Of a DNA stretch of 64,000 nucleotides, positions 8,645 to 17,447 are shown one piece after another. This DNA comes from an uncultured bacterium (lineage in GTDB: Bacteria; Elusimicrobiota; Elusimicrobia; Elusimicrobiales; Elusimicrobiaceae): NCBI GenBank assembly GCA_949291515.1, contig CASEVY010000010.1, forward strand, positions 62,001-126,000. The letters are read 5' to 3'. How positions within the stretch are numbered: the first letter of the stretch is position 1; each line of letters opens with the position of its first letter. The position numbers were made by a program, and so were the translations under genes. A model generated the notes under the pieces. That model had not been told where the DNA came from. It was given only the letters and a program-made list of their open reading frames with translations, and did not search any database.

Positions 8645-9820
8645 CTAAAAGTATATATCCAAGGCGTCTATTCTTTTATTGTCGTGGGTAAAAGTCCTTA
8701 AAGACAATTTCCTGTCGATAATGCTTATATACGCGAAATGCGGCAAAGCATAATATTTGTTGCTCCACTCATTGCTGTATGAGGACTCTTCAAAAAACTT
8801 CCCGCTGCCGCCCACCGTTATATATATCGGCCCGCTTTTGGCGGATTGCGCTCGGTATATGGGGTCCGTCCTTTCGTATGCGCCCTGATGGCCTTGTATT
8901 ACCAAATTGACTTTCTGCGCTTCAAACAGCGGAGCAAGTACTTGGCTTAAACGGTCTTCCTCTTTGCCGCTGGAATATACCGGGTGGTGCATTACCACTA
9001 TTTTCCATTTCCCGCTGCCGGCTTTTGCCAAAGAATCGCGCAGCCATTTGTATTGAGCGGAATCCCTGTTAATGGAAGGCGCATTCAATGCGTCGTACAT
9101 ATTGTTTGTGTCGATGAAAAGTATTCTGGCGTTGGCGGTGTCTATATAGTAATAGTTCGGCGTGGCTTTGCTCCACGGCATGGAATGTATTCTTTTATAA
9201 TTGGCGGCCAAGAAACCTTTCCCTTCGGAATTGGAACGGTTCTCGCCATATTCTTCTTCGCCCAAAGCTGCGAGCAAGGGCGCGTCGGCCAACACTTTCT
9301 TATAGGGGGCGAAGAACTCTTTATCGCTGGCCTCAATTGTTCCGCCCGACGATATATCGCCGGTATGAACTACGAAATCTGCCTGATATTCCGCCATACT
9401 TTGGGCCATGCGCTTTTTAATCTCTTCGGAGCTGCCCTGCGGATCGGCGCTGTTGCCCATTACAAGGAAATTGACTATCTTGCGTTCCGGAGTAAACAGC
9501 GTCCTGAAAGTGCCCGTTTTCGCTTCCTGCACGCCCGTACCGGAATTGTTTTCCACGTATATTTTATAGCAAAATTTGGTGTTGGGTATCAGCCCGTGCA
9601 AGGTAAGGGAATGGTTTATTTTCCTTGAGGATATGGCCATAAGCTGGGAACATTTCCCTTCGGGGCCGTATTCTATCCATGCGGGCGAAGGAACATCTGT
9701 CGCCCATTTGATTACCGCAGTAGTGGGAGCGGGGTCTTCAACGTAGGGGCCTCTTTGTATTACGGCCGCGTTAAGCGCGGAAGCTAAAAACAAAAGGGTT
9801 ATAAAAAGGAATTTTCTCAT
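8645..9820 (-). CDS. Secreted purple-acid-phosphatase-like protein with degenerate metal site
   Basis: 391 residues: signal peptide (about 1-18), an Fn3-like domain (about 20-107) as found before purple acid phosphatases, then a calcineurin-like phosphoesterase fold. HTGDIS (Asp155), VMHHP (His278/279) and QGHQGAYER (His311) match the family. However, the first-motif Asp is Asn123 (MGNSADP), the GNHE motif reads GEEE (187-190), and the last His of GHxH is Gly313. Several metal ligands are therefore missing. It may be an inactive binding protein or bind metal differently. No partner gene is obvious. Confidence 0.85.
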   Translation of the reverse strand: MRKFLFITLLFLASALNAAVIQRGPYVEDPAPTTAVIKWATDVPSPAWIEYGPEGKCSQLMAISSRKINHSLTLHGLIPNTKFCYKIYVENNSGTGVQEAKTGTFRTLFTPERKIVNFLVMGNSADPQGSSEEIKKRMAQSMAEYQADFVVHTGDISSGGTIEASDKEFFAPYKKVLADAPLLAALGEEEYGENRSNSEGKGFLAANYKRIHSMPWSKATPNYYYIDTANARILFIDTNNMYDALNAPSINRDSAQYKWLRDSLAKAGSGKWKIVVMHHPVYSSGKEEDRLSQVLAPLFEAQKVNLVIQGHQGAYERTDPIYRAQSAKSGPIYITVGGSGKFFEESSYSNEWSNKYYALPHFAYISIIDRKLSLRTFTHDNKRIDALDIYF

Positions 9821-9871
9821 ATAAATAATTCTACTAAATTTGGATACTCTTCGCTTTTCGCAAAAAAGTAG

Positions 9872-9900
9872 TTTATATTGGCTTAAGATTTTTGTATTCT
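9872..9900 (+). promoter_or_regulatory. Possible promoter of the 9907 operon
   Basis: TTTATA (9872-9877), a 17-nt spacer and TATTCT (9895-9900), ending 6 nt before the ATG at 9907. This would start transcription at or next to the start codon. The match to sigma70 consensus is moderate (4/6 at each box). Confidence 0.4.
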
Positions 9901-9906
9901 TTAGGT

Positions 9907-10755
9907 ATGAAAAAAATCATTACAATTTTAACTTTTATGTTGTCTTTATCCTCAGCTTTTTCTTTCAGCTTGGCGGATAACTATACTCACAATTCCAAAT
10001 TTTGGCGCAACAGTACGATGCTTTCTTTTGCTCCGGTTTATCCGATTATCGTGGGCGCGGAATTTGACATTACCGAACATAAAGCGTTCGATAATCATAT
10101 TTACGAAGTACGTCTGCCGATAGGCGTTGACGGCAACGGGTTTTCTTTGAGGGCTGTCCCTTTTGCCCTGCCGGATAACGCAAACGGAGCTTCGGCTTAC
10201 GGCGGGAAGCTGATGTTCTCCACGGGCCTTAAGGTCAACGAGATTGACGGCACCGCCGCGGAAGGATATATGAGCGCGGGGATAGTCTCCCAAAAAGCCG
10301 ACGTGTTAAAGAACGGCGTTCTTACGGAAAAAGACACCTTCGTTCAATCGGCATATGAACTTGGCATATTGGCCAATTTCTTTGGGGTTTACGCTTTCAA
10401 TATATCCGGTAACGTGTATCAGTATCTTTCGGGTTTGGACGGCGTGGAGGGAGTGAGAGGAATTTTCAATCAGGCGGAGCTGGCCGATTTGGGGACTATC
10501 GACTATGTGTTGGGGCTGCCCAGAGCTTCGGGCGGAATAAAAGCGACTTGGCGTTCGGAGGAAAACCGCGCCGAAAGTTTTATCTCGTACCGATACATAG
10601 ATATGCACGACGACGACTCCAGGCATTCCTTGCTTATCAGCACCAATATGATGGTAAGCGCGCGCGCTACGATAAGATTGTCGTATAACCACATTTTTAT
10701 ACCCAATCAGACGGATTCGGATATTTATGGCATAGGATTAAGCGTAAGACTGTAA
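9907..10755 (+). CDS. Outer-membrane-like protein, unknown function
   Basis: 282 residues starting at ATG 9907. The in-frame TTG at 9892 would add five residues before a typical signal peptide (MKKIITILTFMLSLSSAFS). The mature part has alternating polar/hydrophobic strands, many aromatic residues and a strand-like end, GIGLSVRL, compatible with a beta-barrel. I do not recognise the family. It lies 11 bp before a histidine kinase gene, so it is probably co-transcribed with it. Confidence 0.75.
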   Translation: MKKIITILTFMLSLSSAFSFSLADNYTHNSKFWRNSTMLSFAPVYPIIVGAEFDITEHKAFDNHIYEVRLPIGVDGNGFSLRAVPFALPDNANGASAYGGKLMFSTGLKVNEIDGTAAEGYMSAGIVSQKADVLKNGVLTEKDTFVQSAYELGILANFFGVYAFNISGNVYQYLSGLDGVEGVRGIFNQAELADLGTIDYVLGLPRASGGIKATWRSEENRAESFISYRYIDMHDDDSRHSLLISTNMMVSARATIRLSYNHIFIPNQTDSDIYGIGLSVRL

Positions 10756-10766
10756 AGGGGGAATAT

Positions 10767-11525
10767 ATGCCTAAGGATTTTAATAAGGAAAAGAAAGTGG
10801 ACCCGGCTTCCAGGGTGCTTTCGCTTGTTTCGCATAAACTTAAGACGCCGCTGTCGATTATAAACGGATATACGGAGGCGATACTGTCTCAGCTGAAGCC
10901 GGAGGAAAAGGAAACATTTAACGCGAAAGCGCTTGGCGATATCAGCAAACAGGGCGAGAAGCTGGCGATATTGATTGACAAGCTGGTGCGTTTTAGCAGC
11001 GTAAGCAATTTAACGCAGGAGGACATAAAGAAGCAGGAAGTCAACGTGAAAGGTTTGTTTTCGTCCGCGGCGGCGGCCTGCGTGCTGAGAGACGATTCCT
11101 TGAGCATAATGTCCTCCGACGCCACGATAAGACGGCAAGGCCCTTCCATAGACATCAAATGCCCCCCCGAGGCGACGATATACGCCGATAAGGCGCTGGT
11201 GTCGATAGCGCTGGAAGAATTATTGGACAATTCTATAAAGTTCAACAATAATACGGTAAAAAAGATAAAACTTTTCTATTATGAAGAAGACGACAAAAAT
11301 ATTTTGGCCGTCGCCGATAACGGAGTAGGTATAAAAGAAGAGGACATAAGCCTCATTTTCGAAAAATTTTATCAGGTGGACGATTTCTTTACCGGCCAAA
11401 TAGAAGGCTGGGGTTTGGGATTGGCTTTGGTAAAGATGATAATGAATATACACGAAGGCACCATTTCCGTAAGATCCCAGTACGGGATAGGCACTATAAT
11501 ATCTCTAAGGTTCCCTAAGAAATGA
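10767..11525 (+). CDS. Soluble sensor histidine kinase
   Basis: 252 residues with no membrane segment and no sensor domain. The H-box is SHKLKTPLSIINGY (phospho-acceptor His23). The N-box is ELLDNSIKFNN, followed by ADNGVGIKEEDI, IFEKFYQ and GWGLGLALVKMIM ATP-lid boxes, and GTIISLRF at the end. It is preceded by AAAGGGGG. No response regulator is adjacent. It overlaps the next gene by 4 bp, so input may come from that coiled-coil partner; this is inference. Confidence 0.92.
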   Translation: MPKDFNKEKKVDPASRVLSLVSHKLKTPLSIINGYTEAILSQLKPEEKETFNAKALGDISKQGEKLAILIDKLVRFSSVSNLTQEDIKKQEVNVKGLFSSAAAACVLRDDSLSIMSSDATIRRQGPSIDIKCPPEATIYADKALVSIALEELLDNSIKFNNNTVKKIKLFYYEEDDKNILAVADNGVGIKEEDISLIFEKFYQVDDFFTGQIEGWGLGLALVKMIMNIHEGTISVRSQYGIGTIISLRFPKK

Positions 11526-12022
11526 GTTTGACGGCAGAGCAACAAATAAAAAGAATGGCGGAAGAGATAGAACGTTCCGAAGATGCCCTTCGCGCTATCA
11601 ATGTTAAATTGCGCGGATACTATGACCGTCTGGAAGTAATATACAAACAATTCAAGCGCAGAACTCCCATAAAGGACACTGAGTTTCAGAACGAATTTAG
11701 AACCACGGTGCTTGAACTTAAGGCCATTGCAGATGAAAGCGGAGAATTTTGGCGGCAGACGCGTACATACTTCAGAACTTTGGAAGACAAATCCGAGATT
11801 ATAGAGAATAACCGCATAAACATAAAGCAGCTTAACATAACCGCATTGGCGTTTAACAGACAGGCGGATGAACTTTATACTGTTTTTAAGAATATACAGA
11901 CTTTGGCAAAAGAAGTGCCTTTAAGGCTTAATTGGTGGCTTTTGGAAGCCTCTTGCGAAGATCTTAACAAAACGGTCACCAGGATATTGTTTCTTATAAG
12001 AGATATGGGGAAATATTTATGA
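11522..12022 (+). CDS. Coiled-coil protein of unknown function
   Basis: 166 residues, almost wholly helical by composition, with heptad-like stretches (about 5-50 and 70-120), no signal peptide and no membrane segment. I do not recognise the family. Its start overlaps the kinase stop (ATGA), and its own stop overlaps the permease start in the same way, so the three products are probably made together. A structural or kinase-partner role is plausible but not shown. Confidence 0.8.
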   Translation: MSLTAEQQIKRMAEEIERSEDALRAINVKLRGYYDRLEVIYKQFKRRTPIKDTEFQNEFRTTVLELKAIADESGEFWRQTRTYFRTLEDKSEIIENNRINIKQLNITALAFNRQADELYTVFKNIQTLAKEVPLRLNWWLLEASCEDLNKTVTRILFLIRDMGKYL

Positions 12023-13077
12023 CAGAGGAAAACAAGACTGTTTCCGCTCCGCGCGAAGGAGGGGTGGATATTTACCGCAAGATAAATACGGCCTGCCTTA
12101 TACTGATAGCGGTGGTAAGTTTGGTAACCGCGCTGATATACACCAGAAGCATATTGATACCGCTTGTAATATCGATTTTTATTTACACGATGATAACTCC
12201 GCTTATAAGGTATCTGCGTTTCAGAATGAAATTTCCGCGTTGGCTGGCGATAATAATATCGGCAACGATAGTATTGGTGCCTTTGGTCTTGGCGGTAATA
12301 TTTATAAGCAACTCGATAAGCAATTTTGTACAAACCTTCAGTATATATCAAGCCAAACTGTTGGAATCTTTTAACAAGCTGGCGGATTTGATAAGGAGCT
12401 ACAAAATACCTTTGCCCGACGAGATGTTGGAATTAAAGAGTTTGCAGGCGATGCTTACGGGGCCAAGTTCTGTCAATTTTTTAAAAGGAGTGGGGAGCAA
12501 TGCGGTTAAGGTAATATCGTATTTTTCGATGGTGGTTATATTTGTGTTTTTTATGCTGTTGGGCTCGGGCCGCGCGAAGATAACCAATACCGTAATCAAG
12601 GAGATACAGAATAAGATTTCCGCTTATTTGTACATACATATAATAGTATCGATATTTACGGGCATATGCGTAGGGGTGGTATATTTTTCGGTGGGATTGG
12701 AACTGTCGCTGATGTTTATAGTATGTACGATAGTATTGAATTTTATACCAAATGTCGGGTCGATAATAGCGGTTTTGTTGCCTATGCCTATAGCTTTGAT
12801 ACAATTTGGTCCTACGACAAGTTTTTGGCTGGTTTTGATAATACCTGCGTGCATGCAGTTTGTTATAGGCAGCATAATGGAGCCTAAACTTCTGGGCGGC
12901 GGTATGGATTTGCATCCAGTAACGATAATAGGGTCATTGGTTTTTTGGGCGTTGGTATGGGGCGTGCCGGGCGCGTTTTTGGCGGTGCCGATGACGGCGG
13001 CGGTGCGGATAATACTCAGCAAGCTGGAGCCTACCCGCGCTTTTGCTGAAATTCTTTCCGGCCGTTTGCCGAAGTAA
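12019..13077 (+). CDS. AI-2E family (PerM/UPF0118) membrane permease
   Basis: 352 residues with the family layout: two N-terminal helices (LILIAVVSLVTALIYT, ILIPLVISIFIYTMITP), a central soluble stretch (about 115-170) and a C-terminal membrane block with NFIPNVGSIIAVLLP and the late motif MEPKLLGGGMDLHPVTII. Some members export AI-2; others act in sodium/proton exchange, so the substrate is open. It is the last gene of the kinase operon, and no hairpin terminator is obvious after it. Confidence 0.9.
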   Translation: MTEENKTVSAPREGGVDIYRKINTACLILIAVVSLVTALIYTRSILIPLVISIFIYTMITPLIRYLRFRMKFPRWLAIIISATIVLVPLVLAVIFISNSISNFVQTFSIYQAKLLESFNKLADLIRSYKIPLPDEMLELKSLQAMLTGPSSVNFLKGVGSNAVKVISYFSMVVIFVFFMLLGSGRAKITNTVIKEIQNKISAYLYIHIIVSIFTGICVGVVYFSVGLELSLMFIVCTIVLNFIPNVGSIIAVLLPMPIALIQFGPTTSFWLVLIIPACMQFVIGSIMEPKLLGGGMDLHPVTIIGSLVFWALVWGVPGAFLAVPMTAAVRIILSKLEPTRAFAEILSGRLPK

Positions 13078-13129
13078 ACGTGTTATTTTTTTGTGGGGAA
13101 CAGCAGCGGTATTTTTGCGGGAAAGCCGA

Positions 13130-13159
13130 TTGACTATTAGGCCCTAAGTCTGATATTAT
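13130..13159 (+). promoter_or_regulatory. Sigma70-type promoter of pal-cpoB-tolB
   Basis: TTGACT (13130-13135), an 18-nt spacer and TATTAT (13154-13159), giving a start near 13166 and a leader of about 60 nt to the pal ATG. It lies in the 147-bp gap after the permease gene. Confidence 0.6.
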
Positions 13160-13224
13160 TTATGTTATCAAAAAGAATTACGGTGAAAACCGAAAAGGTG
13201 AAAACCAAACAGGAGACAGTCATA

Positions 13225-13743
13225 ATGAAGAACATGATTAAGTTTATGTTAGTTTTTGCTTTAGCCGCGGGGTTAACCGCGTGCAGCAAGAACGTAAAAG
13301 ATGATGCCGCGGCCGACAATGTTGGCACGGTAGGAATGGTGGAAGAGATTTCCGCCGATGACACCATAATCATCGAAGAAGAAGATGCCGCTATCGTGGT
13401 AGAAGCTGAGGCCGTAAATTTGGCGCCTGTATACTTTGCTTTGAATCAGTATACGCTGTCCAAAGAAGCCAGAGCCGTACTCGAAGCCAATGCCGAGATT
13501 TTGAAGGTAAAAGGCGTAAAGACGATAACGGTTGAAGGCAACTGCGACGACAGAGGCACGATTGCTTACAATATCGCTTTGGGCGACAAGAGAGCCAAAG
13601 AAGTAAAAGATTACTATGTAAAGCTCGGTTTAAACGCCGATGATATTTACACGATCTCTTACGGTAAGGAAAGACCGGTATGCACGGAAAACACCAATGC
13701 GTGCTGGGCCAAGAACCGCAGAGCCGATACAGTAATACAGTAG
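13225..13743 (+). CDS. pal: Peptidoglycan-associated lipoprotein Pal
   Basis: Outer-membrane lipoprotein that ties the membrane to peptidoglycan in the Tol-Pal system. Start 13225 follows AGGAGA and gives a lipoprotein signal ending LTAC (Cys20); the frame's upstream ATG at 13162 adds a basic, non-signal extension. An acidic linker (about 25-70) precedes the OmpA-like domain: VYFALNQYTLSKEA, VEGNCDDRGTIAYN, LGDKRAKEVKDYY and ISYGKERP. The 172 residues match the normal Pal size. cpoB and tolB follow. Confidence 0.95.
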   Translation: MKNMIKFMLVFALAAGLTACSKNVKDDAAADNVGTVGMVEEISADDTIIIEEEDAAIVVEAEAVNLAPVYFALNQYTLSKEARAVLEANAEILKVKGVKTITVEGNCDDRGTIAYNIALGDKRAKEVKDYYVKLGLNADDIYTISYGKERPVCTENTNACWAKNRRADTVIQ

Positions 13744-13767
13744 TTAATTTGGAGGGGAGCTTTTCCC

Positions 13768-14445
13768 ATGAAAATAAACAAGATAATAATATTGTCTGTT
13801 TTGGGGATCAGCTCCCCTTTGATTATGAGTGGTTGTTTCGCGACTCAAGACGACGTAAGGATATTAAAGACGCAAGTTGCGGCGTTGAACAAGACGCTTG
13901 AGAATTTACAAAAGAATCAGGCCGGTCTGGACGTGCAAATGGAAGAGCTGATGAATCAGCTTATACAATCTTCCGAGAACCTTAAAGATTTCGATTATAA
14001 ACTTGACAATATCTCTACTAAGCTGGACAATATAACTTCAGCTTTGGACGGCGATAAAACGGAGTACAAGATGCCGCCGGGCGAGATATACGAGCAAGCC
14101 AAAAGTCAGTTTGATTCCAAACAATATACGACTGCGGCGAAGGGCTTTGCTTTATACATACAGAACGCTCCTGAAGGCCAAAATATAGAAGAGGCGTATT
14201 TATATTTGGCGCAGGCGCTGTATAATTTGGAAGAATATCAGAAAGCGGCGGTGTCTTCGGCTACTTTGCTTGATAAATATCCCAAGAGCAAATATACCGC
14301 GGCGGCGCGTATAGTATATGCGCGCAGCATAATACCTCTTGACAAGAAAGAGGAGGCCAAGAACTATCTCCAGTCGGTGGTTCAGGACTATAAAGGCAGC
14401 ACCGAAGCTGCCGAGGCCAAGAAACTTATCGGGGAAATAAAATAA
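13768..14445 (+). CDS. cpoB: Tol-Pal system protein CpoB/YbgF
   Basis: 225 residues. The lipoprotein-type signal ends MSGC (Cys23), where E. coli CpoB is soluble in the periplasm. A coiled coil (about 30-90) for trimerisation is followed by three TPR-like repeats starting near EIYEQAKSQFDSKQYTTAAKGF. CpoB coordinates peptidoglycan synthesis with Tol-driven constriction. A good Shine-Dalgarno (ggagggg) precedes it, and the tolB ATG begins 1 bp after its stop. Confidence 0.92.
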   Translation: MKINKIIILSVLGISSPLIMSGCFATQDDVRILKTQVAALNKTLENLQKNQAGLDVQMEELMNQLIQSSENLKDFDYKLDNISTKLDNITSALDGDKTEYKMPPGEIYEQAKSQFDSKQYTTAAKGFALYIQNAPEGQNIEEAYLYLAQALYNLEEYQKAAVSSATLLDKYPKSKYTAAARIVYARSIIPLDKKEEAKNYLQSVVQDYKGSTEAAEAKKLIGEIK

Positions 14446-14446
14446 G

Positions 14447-15745
14447 ATGAAATTTCTAAAGTATATGGCGGTGGTGACATTGCTGCTGCCGGTATTGTGT
14501 TTTGCCAGGGAAAGCGACGTATACATAGGTATATCGTCGAAATACGATCCCAACGCTCTGCCCAAGATAGGCATAGCGCATTTCTTCGCAAAGAACGAAA
14601 ATAACGCCGCGGAGAAGCAAACCGCATCGCAATTGTCTTCTGTTGTCCGCTCAGACCTGCTGCGCTCGCGTTATTTTGACGTTCAGGATAATCTGCCCAA
14701 GCCGGATTTAAACAATTTGGGCGAAGTGTTTTCCAAGTATCGCAAAGACGGCTTGGACTATTTCCTTTTTGCGGAAGTCGCTCAGAGCGGAGAGGGGCAG
14801 TGGGACATTAAAGCGTTTTTGTACGATACGGAATCGCAGAAAGCCATACTTGCCAAGAACTTAAAAAGCAGCAGCAAGAGTTTAAGGCGCAGCGCGCATA
14901 TCCTTTCAGACCAGATAGTAAAACTGCTTATGGGAAAACGCGGCATAGCGGATACGAGGATAGCTTTCGCTAACGACTCTACCGGCAAGAAAGAGATATA
15001 TATGGTGGATTATGACGGATATAATCTGACGAAACTTACCAGGGATAAATCAATATCTTTGCTTCCTCGCTGGAGCGCGGATTCGAGCAAAATATTCTAC
15101 ACTACGTACCGCAGGAAAAATCCGGACGTTTATTATATTGATTTAAAAGAAGGCAAGATAAAGCCTCTGATAAAAACTCGCGGGCTGAATCTTATAGGCG
15201 GCGTGTCGCCCGACGACAAGAGTTTGGTTCTAACCTTGTCCAGAGGCGAAAACCCGAACATATACATCAAGGATTTGGAAAGCGGCGCGCTTAGGCGTTT
15301 GACGGATAAATACGGGGTAGACGGTTCGCCTTCTTTTTCGCCTGACGGGAAGTATATAACTTTTGTATCGAATCGTTCTGGCAATCCTCAGATATACATA
15401 ATGAACTTGGCGACCCAGGAAACGAGGCGCATAACGAAGATGAACTGGACGGACAGCCCCCAGTGGTCGCCCAACGGCGATTGGATAGTTTTTGCCGGAC
15501 GTGAGGCGGCCAATCACCCGATAGACATTTTTATCACGGATATAACCGGCTCGCAGGTAAGGCAGCTGACTGCGGACGCCGGTTGGAATGAAGATCCCAC
15601 CTGGTCGCCGGACGGTCGTTTTATAGCGTTTACCACCACCCGTTCGGGCAAAAGGCAGATATACGTGATGGACGCGGACGGCAGCGCCCCGCATTTAATA
15701 GCGAATATAAGGGGCAATGCCTTTACTCCGAACTGGAGCAAATGA
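14447..15745 (+). CDS. tolB: Tol-Pal system beta-propeller protein TolB
   Basis: Periplasmic Pal-binding protein. Of 432 residues, a signal peptide (about 1-20) leads to the N-terminal alpha/beta domain (about 30-160). A six-bladed propeller follows with repeated WSADSSKIFYT / FSPDGKYITFVSNRSGNPQIYIMNL / WSPNGDWIVF / WSPDGRFIAFTT blades. Gene order here is pal-cpoB-tolB; tolQ, tolR and tolA are not in the window and would be needed elsewhere. Confidence 0.95.
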   Translation: MKFLKYMAVVTLLLPVLCFARESDVYIGISSKYDPNALPKIGIAHFFAKNENNAAEKQTASQLSSVVRSDLLRSRYFDVQDNLPKPDLNNLGEVFSKYRKDGLDYFLFAEVAQSGEGQWDIKAFLYDTESQKAILAKNLKSSSKSLRRSAHILSDQIVKLLMGKRGIADTRIAFANDSTGKKEIYMVDYDGYNLTKLTRDKSISLLPRWSADSSKIFYTTYRRKNPDVYYIDLKEGKIKPLIKTRGLNLIGGVSPDDKSLVLTLSRGENPNIYIKDLESGALRRLTDKYGVDGSPSFSPDGKYITFVSNRSGNPQIYIMNLATQETRRITKMNWTDSPQWSPNGDWIVFAGREAANHPIDIFITDITGSQVRQLTADAGWNEDPTWSPDGRFIAFTTTRSGKRQIYVMDADGSAPHLIANIRGNAFTPNWSK

Positions 15746-15765
15746 TTGTTTTAAAATCGTAACAA

Positions 15766-15792
15766 TAAAAAAGCGCCTTCGGGCGCTTTTTT
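15766..15792 (+). terminator. Intrinsic terminator after tolB
   Basis: AAAAAAGCGCC, loop TTC, GGGCGCTTTTTT: a compact GC stem with a perfect T run, 20 bp after the tolB stop. Confidence 0.93.
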
Positions 15793-16054
15793 AATGGAAT
15801 AAACAGATATTTGTTCCGGAAGATATTTGCCAAAGCCTTTTTGATTGGGGTTTTAACCTGTTTTAATCGTCGTAATTTGGGGAATATTTTTACATTTGCA
15901 GTGATAATTTGGCGCGGAAAAAAGGGTATTTTAGGCTTTGACGTGGGCAAGGGGTTTTTAAAATATTTGCAAAAGGTACAAAATTTCCTAAAATGAAATA
16001 TATATATAATATATATGGGTGGCAGTATCAAATTTTAGGATAGGAGTTTTAACA
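15793..16054 (+). other. AT-rich intergenic region upstream of tpiA
   Basis: About 260 bp with no convincing gene; the longest small frames on either strand lack a Shine-Dalgarno or a recognisable protein. A (TA)n tract ends in TATAAT at 16005-16010, a probable -10 box, with no clear -35. TAGGAG at 16040-16045 is the tpiA ribosome site. I see no riboswitch fold by eye. Confidence 0.5.
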
Positions 16055-16807
16055 ATGGCAAGGAAACCTTTTATAGCGGGCAACTGGAAAATGCACAATA
16101 CGGTGGAAGAATCCGTAAATTTAATCGAGGGTTTGAAAGCGGCGAAGAATAAAAACAACGCCGATATAATGGTAGCGCCCAGTTTTACCAGCCTGAGCGC
16201 GGTGGTAAAGGCCAGCGCGGGTACGGGTTTTAAAGTGGCGGCGCAGGATTGCTATTTTGAAGACAAGGGAGCGTTTACGTCGCAGGTATCACCCGTTCAG
16301 GTTAAAGGTACGGGCGCGACGCACGTTATTTTGGGACACAGCGAAAGGAGAAGCCTTTTCGGCGATACGAACGAAGTTTTGAACAAGAAAGTGGCCGCGG
16401 CGTTAAACCACGGATTGGTGATAGTATTTTGCGTCGGCGAAACTCTTGAACAGCGCGAAGGCGGCAAGACGGAAGAAGTGATCAAAGACCAACTTGTAAA
16501 CGGTTTGAAAGGATTCAGCGCGCAGCAGCTGAAAGATCTTGTAATCGCGTATGAACCGGTATGGGCGATAGGCACCGGCAAGACTGCGACTCCGGAACAA
16601 GCCCAGGATACTCACAAGGCTATAAGAGCGATGCTGGCCGAGCAGTTCGGCAAAGAATTTGCCGACGGTGTAAGGATACTCTACGGCGGCAGCGTAAAAG
16701 CCGACAACGTAGACGCGATAATGGCAAAAGAGGACGTAGACGGCGTGTTGGTAGGAGGCCAGTCTTTGATTGCCGAGAAATTTAACAGGATAATAGACTA
16801 TAATTAA
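16055..16807 (+). CDS. tpiA: Triosephosphate isomerase
   Basis: Interconverts dihydroxyacetone phosphate and glyceraldehyde-3-phosphate. Start 16055 ([15 protein letters not shown]) has TAGGAG upstream and the family N-terminus with active-site Lys12; the open frame to 16019 has no such signal. GHSERR (catalytic His) and [10 protein letters not shown] (catalytic Glu) are intact, as is the phosphate loop YGGSVK. The 250 residues are normal size. It heads a long co-directional run, with deoC starting 1 bp after its stop. Confidence 0.98.
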   Translation: MARKPFIAGNWKMHNTVEESVNLIEGLKAAKNKNNADIMVAPSFTSLSAVVKASAGTGFKVAAQDCYFEDKGAFTSQVSPVQVKGTGATHVILGHSERRSLFGDTNEVLNKKVAAALNHGLVIVFCVGETLEQREGGKTEEVIKDQLVNGLKGFSAQQLKDLVIAYEPVWAIGTGKTATPEQAQDTHKAIRAMLAEQFGKEFADGVRILYGGSVKADNVDAIMAKEDVDGVLVGGQSLIAEKFNRIIDYN

Positions 16808-16808
16808 T

Positions 16809-17444
16809 ATGAATTTGGCCAAATATATAGATCATACGATACTTAAAGCGACGGCGACGAAAGAAGACGTCGCGAAGCTGTGCGACGAAGCGGCGCGCCA
16901 CGGATTTGCGTCTGTGTGCGTAAATCCGTTTTGGGTAAGCCTGTGCAGCGACTTGTTAAAAGGCAGCGGAGTAAAGGTTTGCACCGTAATAGGCTTTCCT
17001 TTGGGCGCCAATGAGAGTGCGGTAAAAGCGTTTGAGGCGAATTTAGCGATCAAACAAGGCGCGGAAGAAGTCGATATGGTTATCAATATCGGCGCTTTAA
17101 AGAGCGGAATGTATGACGTGGTGCGCAACGATATTTCGGCCGTAAGAGAAGCTAGCGAGGGGAAGGTTCTGAAAGTTATAATAGAAACTTCTTATCTTAC
17201 CGACGCGGAAAAGGAAACGGTGTGCAAGATCTGCACCGAATGCGGAGTGGATTTTGTAAAGACGTCGACCGGATTTTCGGACGCGGGCGCAAAAGTTGAG
17301 GACGTCAAACTTATGGCTAAGGCGTCAGGATTGAAAGTTAAGGCGTCCGGCGGAATCAGGAGTAAGGAAGACGCTTTAAAAATGATAGAGGCCGGCGCCA
17401 GCCGATTGGGTACGAGCGCGGGCGTTAAAATCGTAACGGACTAG
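16809..17444 (+). CDS. deoC: Deoxyribose-phosphate aldolase
   Basis: Splits 2-deoxyribose-5-phosphate into glyceraldehyde-3-phosphate and acetaldehyde, linking nucleoside salvage to glycolysis and so to adjacent tpiA. The 211 residues begin YIDHTILKA. They contain [16 protein letters not shown], the Schiff-base lysine in DFVKTSTGF, and the proton-relay lysine in KASGGIRS. The short bacterial form is complete. Confidence 0.97.
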   Translation: MNLAKYIDHTILKATATKEDVAKLCDEAARHGFASVCVNPFWVSLCSDLLKGSGVKVCTVIGFPLGANESAVKAFEANLAIKQGAEEVDMVINIGALKSGMYDVVRNDISAVREASEGKVLKVIIETSYLTDAEKETVCKICTECGVDFVKTSTGFSDAGAKVEDVKLMAKASGLKVKASGGIRSKEDALKMIEAGASRLGTSAGVKIVTD

Positions 17445-17447
17445 AAT

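Noticed and set aside
15811-15996. A 61-codon + strand frame between tolB and tpiA
   Set aside because: No Shine-Dalgarno, AT-rich with Phe/Lys/Leu bias, no family likeness.
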